Source: an uncultured Akkermansia sp.
GTDB lineage: Bacteria; Verrucomicrobiota; Verrucomicrobiia; Verrucomicrobiales; Akkermansiaceae
Assembly: GCA_904502165.1 (NCBI GenBank)
Contig: CAJGDB010000075.1
Coordinates: forward strand, 1 to 9,654
Direction of reading: 5' to 3'
Length of the DNA: 9,654 nucleotides
Of this stretch, positions 6,452 to 9,654 are shown piece by piece. The notes beneath the pieces were generated by a model, which searched no databases, was not told the DNA's origin, and worked only from the letters and a program-made list of their open reading frames with translations. How positions within the stretch are numbered: the first letter of the stretch is position 1; each line of letters starts with the position of its first letter. Made by a program: the position numbers and the translations under genes.

Positions 6452-7477
6452 CTACGCTGCCAATTGTCCCCTGCATTCCCAGAAAGCTTTTGCATTCATC
6501 ACAGCCCTTTGGTCTACATAGCGCGTGCGCAGCAGCGTAGCATCCCGGTGTCCTATCTCCAGCTGCAGCTCCGCAAAACTGCGGAAATAGCTCAGGTGGT
6601 AACTCGCAAAAGTGTGCCGCAGGGCATCCTGCGGCCAGCGGTGGGCAGTGAAGTCCCAACCCGCTGCCCGGCGCAGCTCCCGCCAGTGGTGCAGCCAGTT
6701 GGGTGGGCATATTTTTTCTTCATCCTTCTTCTTGTGCGCTCGCAGAATCCTGAGCAGTGGTTTGTGAATCGTCACCCGCCGTGCGCCGCCTGTCTTGCTG
6801 TGCCGGGGCAGAATATAAATCGCCCGTTCCCGTAAATCCACCTGCGCCCAAGTGAGCCTCGCCACCTCATGCGGGCGTATACCGGCGTAGAGCATCATGC
6901 CCACCGCCGCCGCACAGCTGCCGTCCTGGTAGGTTTCCGCCGTCGTTGTAATCTGCTCAATCTCCTTCGGCGTCAGAATCGGCACCTGCTGCTCCACCAC
7001 CCGCGGCGCCTCCACCCGCGCCACGGGATTCGCATCGCACCAGCCCCGCTTCACCGCTGTGCCGAACACTCCGCTGAGAATCAGTCGTGCCTTCTGCCGC
7101 TGCCGCGGTGTATCAAAAGCCGTTTCAATGTATTCCGCGCATTCCTGCGGCGTGATGCTCCGCATTCTCCGTTTCCCCAGCCCCGGGCACCGTTTCATAA
7201 ACCTCAGCGTAAAATAGCGGAAGTCGTAGAGCGTCCGCATCCGTCTGTCTTTTCTCGCATCCAGCGCTGCTTCTACCGCTTTTTCAAATGGCACCGTCCG
7301 TTCCAGCTGGCGTAAGGCTTCTGCTCCGGCAGATATGCATTTCATTGCTCGCTTCATCCTGCCTCGACCGGCTTCCAAGGCGGATTTTGCTACCAGTGCA
7401 GCCTCCAGTACGTTGGTTCCTGTACTTCTCAATACCGCCAGTGCGGCCTTCTCCATCTCTGTGCTGTTTCTGTTCAT
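6452..7477 (-). CDS. Tyrosine recombinase (phage-integrase family), candidate inversion enzyme
   Basis: Site-specific DNA recombinase of 341 residues. An N-terminal helical region leads into a SAM-like core-binding domain (about 64-150). The catalytic domain (about 165-335) shows Arg201 in AGIRPHEVARLTW, Lys228 in RHSKTGG, Arg287 in DALRHTFASY, His310 in EIGHRD and the nucleophile Tyr320 in RTRYVD. The first position of the H-x-x-R box is Asp284 instead of His, which is unusual but tolerated in some families. The protein is longer than FimB/FimE (about 200 residues). It is divergent from the repeat-rich surface protein gene. Its ATG lies only 11 bases from the left arm of a perfect inverted repeat, so it may catalyse inversion of the 154-bp segment. 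Alternatively it belongs to a decayed integrated element; no second att site was found. No Shine-Dalgarno sequence is seen. Confidence 0.92.
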   Translation of the reverse strand: MNRNSTEMEKAALAVLRSTGTNVLEAALVAKSALEAGRGRMKRAMKCISAGAEALRQLERTVPFEKAVEAALDARKDRRMRTLYDFRYFTLRFMKRCPGLGKRRMRSITPQECAEYIETAFDTPRQRQKARLILSGVFGTAVKRGWCDANPVARVEAPRVVEQQVPILTPKEIEQITTTAETYQDGSCAAAVGMMLYAGIRPHEVARLTWAQVDLRERAIYILPRHSKTGGARRVTIHKPLLRILRAHKKKDEEKICPPNWLHHWRELRRAAGWDFTAHRWPQDALRHTFASYHLSYFRSFAELQLEIGHRDATLLRTRYVDQRAVMNAKAFWECRGQLAA

Positions 7478-7488
7478 GCTTGCTTGGA

Positions 7489-7502
7489 TTCAGAATCCGT
7501 AA
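7489..7502 (+). repeat. Left arm of 14-bp inverted repeat
   Basis: TTCAGAATCCGTAA is the exact reverse complement of 7629-7642. The arm overlaps a 13-bp near-perfect dyad, GGATTCAGAATCC (7486-7498), the sort of symmetry a recombinase dimer recognises. It ends a 154-bp segment including both arms. Confidence 0.85.
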
Positions 7503-7628
7503 GTCAAGCACACAAACTGTTTTATTTCGAGAAAATTACGACACCCGGTACAGCGTTTCATCTTACACTGTATCCATTGTTTCTAAGGCCGTTATTATCT
7601 AAACGTCAAGGCTAATCAAAACAACCTA

Positions 7629-7642
7629 TTACGGATTCTGAA
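7629..7642 (-). repeat. Right arm of 14-bp inverted repeat
   Basis: TTACGGATTCTGAA is the exact reverse complement of the left arm; identity stops sharply on both sides. It lies 45 bases upstream of the surface protein ATG. Confidence 0.85.
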
Positions 7643-7646
7643 AGGG

Positions 7647-7652
7647 TACACT
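7647..7652 (+). promoter_or_regulatory. Fixed -10 box awaiting a -35 box
   Basis: TACACT matches the -10 consensus at 4/6 and lies outside the inverted repeat, so it would not move on inversion. A start near 7659 would give a 29-base leader. In the current orientation no -35 box is present at 16-18 bp spacing. Confidence 0.5.
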
Positions 7653-7687
7653 TAACCGATTAGATAAAGAAAATTTTCTCTCCTGCC

Positions 7688-9654
7688 ATGAAGCTTCATC
7701 TTCCTGTTTTTCTCCGCAGATCTGTTTTGTCTTGTCTGGTTGCCGTGGTGGCCTGTACCATGGGTAGCGGTGCTGCCTGGGCAGATGCTCAGAATCTCAC
7801 CTATGGAGATTCCTCCCTTATCTGGGATACTCAGAGAGAATCCTTTGTGAATGAGGCGGGAAATGCTGCCGCCTTTGCAACTGGAGATAATGTGAGCTTC
7901 TCCGGCGAAAGTCGTGTGTCGCTGGGCGAAAATATCACAGCGGGTACAGTGGTGATTGAAAAAGATGCCGATGTCACCATTGAGCTGGGCGAATTTGAAC
8001 TTGACGCCGACCTCATCGAACTGGGTGGCACGCTGGCTGCGGGCGATTCGCTGAGCATTGACAAGGGGTCCACCTTGGAGATAATCGGTGCCGGGGCGGT
8101 GCTGGATTCCAATCTCGTCCTGGGCGAAAAAGGCGTGCTTTCGGTCACTGGGGCGGGTGGCAGCCTGGGTGGGCATTCACTTACCCTGCAGCAGGGGGCG
8201 TCTCTCATCCTCTCCGGGGCGGTGATGGAGCGTGAAACGACCGATGCTGACCAGGATGGTGAACTGTCCCTCATCGTTACCCCCACGGGCGATGGTAAAA
8301 CGTATACCCTCCTGACTGGTGTTTCGGCATTGGTTGATAAGGATGGCAATGCTCTGACAGACGGGAGCTATTCGACAGATGACTTGTTTGATTCCTCTCA
8401 GCCTGGGGCCGGCTTCTGGGCCGGCGGCACGCTGGTGTATGCTGCAGATGGTACCCTGACGCTGATTCTCCACGATGAAATAGTGAAAGACGCGCTGGAT
8501 GTTACCACCCGCCAGACCGGGAGCGTGGATTATAGCTATTACGCAGGAATTTCTTTTAAGAATCTTTCCTTCTCCTACTCCTCCGGCGGCGCGATTTATG
8601 GGGAGAACGACAGCACGATAATGCTGAGCCACAACGGCAGCGTGGAATTCAGCGGGAACAGGGCTTCCACCTATGGCGGCGCGATTTATGGGGGGGACGA
8701 CAGCACGATAATGCTGAGCCACAACGGCAGCGTGGAGTTCAGCGGGAACACGGCTTCCTCCATCAACTTCTCCAGCGGCGGCGCGATTTATGGGAAGAAC
8801 GACAGCACGATAATGCTGAGCCACAACGGCAGCGTGGAATTCAGCGGGAACAGGGCTTCCAACCATGGCGGCGCGATTTGTGGGTATGGCAACATTACGT
8901 TGAGCAACAATGGCAGCGTAGTATTTGAAGGGAACAAGGCTTCCTCCGCCTACTACTCCATCCAGCCCTCTTACGGTGGCGCGATTTATGGGGCTGGCGA
9001 CATCACACTGAGCAACAACAGCAGCGTAGTATTCAGCGGGAACACGGCTTCCGCCACCTCCTTCAGTGCCTATGGCGGTGCGATTTATGGGCGGCAATAC
9101 TACACGATAACGATGAACGATAATGGGGGCGTGGTGTTTAGCGGGAACACGGCTTCCTCCCCCTCCTCCTCCTATGGCGGCGCGATTTATGGGGAGTACG
9201 ACAGCACGATAATGCTGAACAACAACGGCAGTGTGGAGTTCATCGGGAATACTGCTTCCTCTTACGGCGGCGCGATTTATGGGGAGTACGACAGCACGAT
9301 AATGCTGAACAACAACGGCAGTGTGGAGTTCATCGGGAATACTGCTTCCTCTTACGGCGGCGCGATTTATGGGGAAGAGGACAGTACCATCACGCTGAAC
9401 AACAACGGCAGCGTATGCTTTAGCGGGAATAATGGCGGCGCGATTTATGCGGAAGAGAACAGCACCATCAAGCTGAGCAACAACGGCAGCGTATGCTTTA
9501 GCGGGAATAATGGCGGCGCGATTGATGCCTATGGTGATTTAAGTATCCGGAACAATGATTCGGTTCTTTTTGAAAAGAATGTAGAAAAATCCGGTGATAC
9601 GTACCGCCTGCGTGGTATTTATGTCACTAATAGTGGTGATACGATTTCGCTCTC
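7688..9654 (+). CDS. Pmp-like repeat surface protein, probable autotransporter passenger (3' truncated by window)
   Basis: Open from ATG 7688 to the window end with no stop, so at least 655 residues; the C-terminus lies outside. Residues 1-32 form a signal peptide with likely cleavage after AWA; VVAC (20-23) also fits a lipobox, so lipidation at Cys23 is a less likely alternative. Residues 33-290 are Gly/Ser/Asp-rich and beta-like, with an early SLIWDT...TGDNVSFSG stretch resembling autotransporter-associated repeat regions. From residue 300 come 11 repeats, each beginning GGAI and containing FxxN (usually FSGN or FIGN). These are the hallmark motifs of chlamydial polymorphic membrane proteins, which form a right-handed beta-helix passenger. 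An outer-membrane beta-barrel is expected downstream but not visible. Cys398, Cys577 and Cys603 lie within repeats. There is no Shine-Dalgarno sequence, and no complete promoter in the present orientation. Probable role: adhesion or a variable surface antigen. Confidence 0.88.
   Translation, partial: MKLHLPVFLRRSVLSCLVAVVACTMGSGAAWADAQNLTYGDSSLIWDTQRESFVNEAGNAAAFATGDNVSFSGESRVSLGENITAGTVVIEKDADVTIELGEFELDADLIELGGTLAAGDSLSIDKGSTLEIIGAGAVLDSNLVLGEKGVLSVTGAGGSLGGHSLTLQQGASLILSGAVMERETTDADQDGELSLIVTPTGDGKTYTLLTGVSALVDKDGNALTDGSYSTDDLFDSSQPGAGFWAGGTLVYAADGTLTLILHDEIVKDALDVTTRQTGSVDYSYYAGISFKNLSFSYSSGGAIYGENDSTIMLSHNGSVEFSGNRASTYGGAIYGGDDSTIMLSHNGSVEFSGNTASSINFSSGGAIYGKNDSTIMLSHNGSVEFSGNRASNHGGAICGYGNITLSNNGSVVFEGNKASSAYYSIQPSYGGAIYGAGDITLSNNSSVVFSGNTASATSFSAYGGAIYGRQYYTITMNDNGGVVFSGNTASSPSSSYGGAIYGEYDSTIMLNNNGSVEFIGNTASSYGGAIYGEYDSTIMLNNNGSVEFIGNTASSYGGAIYGEEDSTITLNNNGSVCFSGNNGGAIYAEENSTIKLSNNGSVCFSGNNGGAIDAYGDLSIRNNDSVLFEKNVEKSGDTYRLRGIYVTNSGDTISL
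8585..9580 (+). repeat. Eleven in-frame GGAI...FxxN coding repeats
   Basis: GGAI codons start at 8585, 8675, 8777, 8867, 8975, 9074, 9176, 9266, 9356, 9434 and 9512, so unit lengths are 90, 102, 90, 108, 99, 102, 90, 90, 78 and 78 bases. All are multiples of three. The conserved protein pattern is GGAIYG, then DSTI-L, N-GSV-F and GN-AS, with variable Ser-rich linkers before the next unit. DNA identity is high between units 1-3, 7-8 and 9-10, indicating recent duplication or gene conversion. Confidence 0.95.
9176..9355 (+). repeat. Perfect 90-bp tandem duplication
   Basis: Positions 9176-9265 and 9266-9355 are identical at all 90 bases and encode two identical 30-residue units with FIGN. The match continues about 20 bases into the next unit. 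Slippage or recombination here would change repeat number in frame. Confidence 0.97.

Larger units (their letters stand above)
7489..7642. promoter_or_regulatory. Candidate invertible promoter segment (phase switch, shown OFF)
   Basis: A perfect 14-bp inverted repeat bounds a 126-bp interior between the divergent recombinase and surface protein genes. As given, the hexamer 17 bp upstream of the fixed -10 box TACACT is ACCTAT, 0/6 to the -35 consensus. On the minus strand TTGAC sits just inside the left arm and the arm supplies the next T; it points to the recombinase but has no -10 box there. Flipping the segment puts TTGACT at 7624-7629, exactly 17 bp before TACACT. The interior also holds a weak minus-strand promoter-like pair (TTGTTT, 17 bp, TAGATA) that could serve the recombinase in this orientation. 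The organisation resembles enterobacterial fimS. Inversion itself is an inference. Confidence 0.6.

Noticed and set aside
7652..8349. Two long minus-strand frames over the start of the surface protein gene
   Set aside because: Antisense shadows; the plus frame has a signal peptide and continuous beta-like sequence.
8177..9097. A 306-codon minus-strand open frame with repeated 'NRAA' and 'VVAQ' patterns
   Set aside because: It is the antisense shadow of the Pmp-like repeats. The plus-strand frame has a signal peptide, known motifs and continues beyond this region.
8585..9580. Regular repeats as a possible CRISPR array
   Set aside because: Units are 78-108 bases, remain in one reading frame, vary internally and encode a clear protein repeat.

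Overview
This window looks like chromosomal DNA from a member of the PVC superphylum, most likely Verrucomicrobiota close to Akkermansia. That is an inference from gene content. The clues are a secreted S1-type sulfatase, a surface protein built of chlamydial Pmp-type GGAI/FxxN repeats, and several genes that lack a Shine-Dalgarno sequence and start almost at the predicted transcription start.

Layout. Positions 31-700 carry the end of a ribosomal protein cluster, rpsQ (S17) and rplN (L14). A perfect 13-bp hairpin follows, and the usual next gene, rplX, is absent. Positions 852-2501 (+) encode a lipoprotein alpha/beta hydrolase with a clear promoter. Its 3' end overlaps a convergent minus-strand pair: a membrane protein of unknown function (3997-2879) and a hotdog-fold acyl-CoA thioesterase (2868-2476). 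Upstream of that pair, behind a terminator, lies a secreted sulfatase (5947-4139, minus). About 500 bp of AT-rich DNA without a recognisable gene follows; it holds a Fur-box-like sequence and a degenerate TTCGTAA heptamer array. A tyrosine recombinase (7477-6452, minus) is divergent from a large surface protein gene that starts at 7688 (+) and runs off the window. That gene has a signal peptide, a beta-rich N-terminal region and at least 11 GGAI...FxxN repeats, including a perfect 90-bp tandem duplication.

The most interesting find is the 210-bp region between the recombinase and the surface protein gene. A perfect 14-bp inverted repeat (7489-7502 and 7629-7642) bounds a 154-bp segment. In the orientation given, the candidate -10 box TACACT (7647-7652), just outside the right arm, has no -35 box. 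Inverting the segment on paper places TTGACT exactly 17 bp upstream of it, making a good sigma70-type promoter pointing at the surface protein gene. With a tyrosine recombinase next door, this resembles a fimS-like phase-variable ON/OFF switch, shown here in the OFF state. Repeat-number variation in the coding region could add a second layer of surface variation. Inversion is inferred, not observed.

Three other genes (lipoprotein hydrolase, membrane protein, sulfatase) have good TTGACA-like/17-bp/TANNNT promoters whose -10 boxes end only 7-13 bases before the ATG. This implies leaderless or nearly leaderless mRNAs. By contrast, both ribosomal protein genes have ordinary Shine-Dalgarno sequences.
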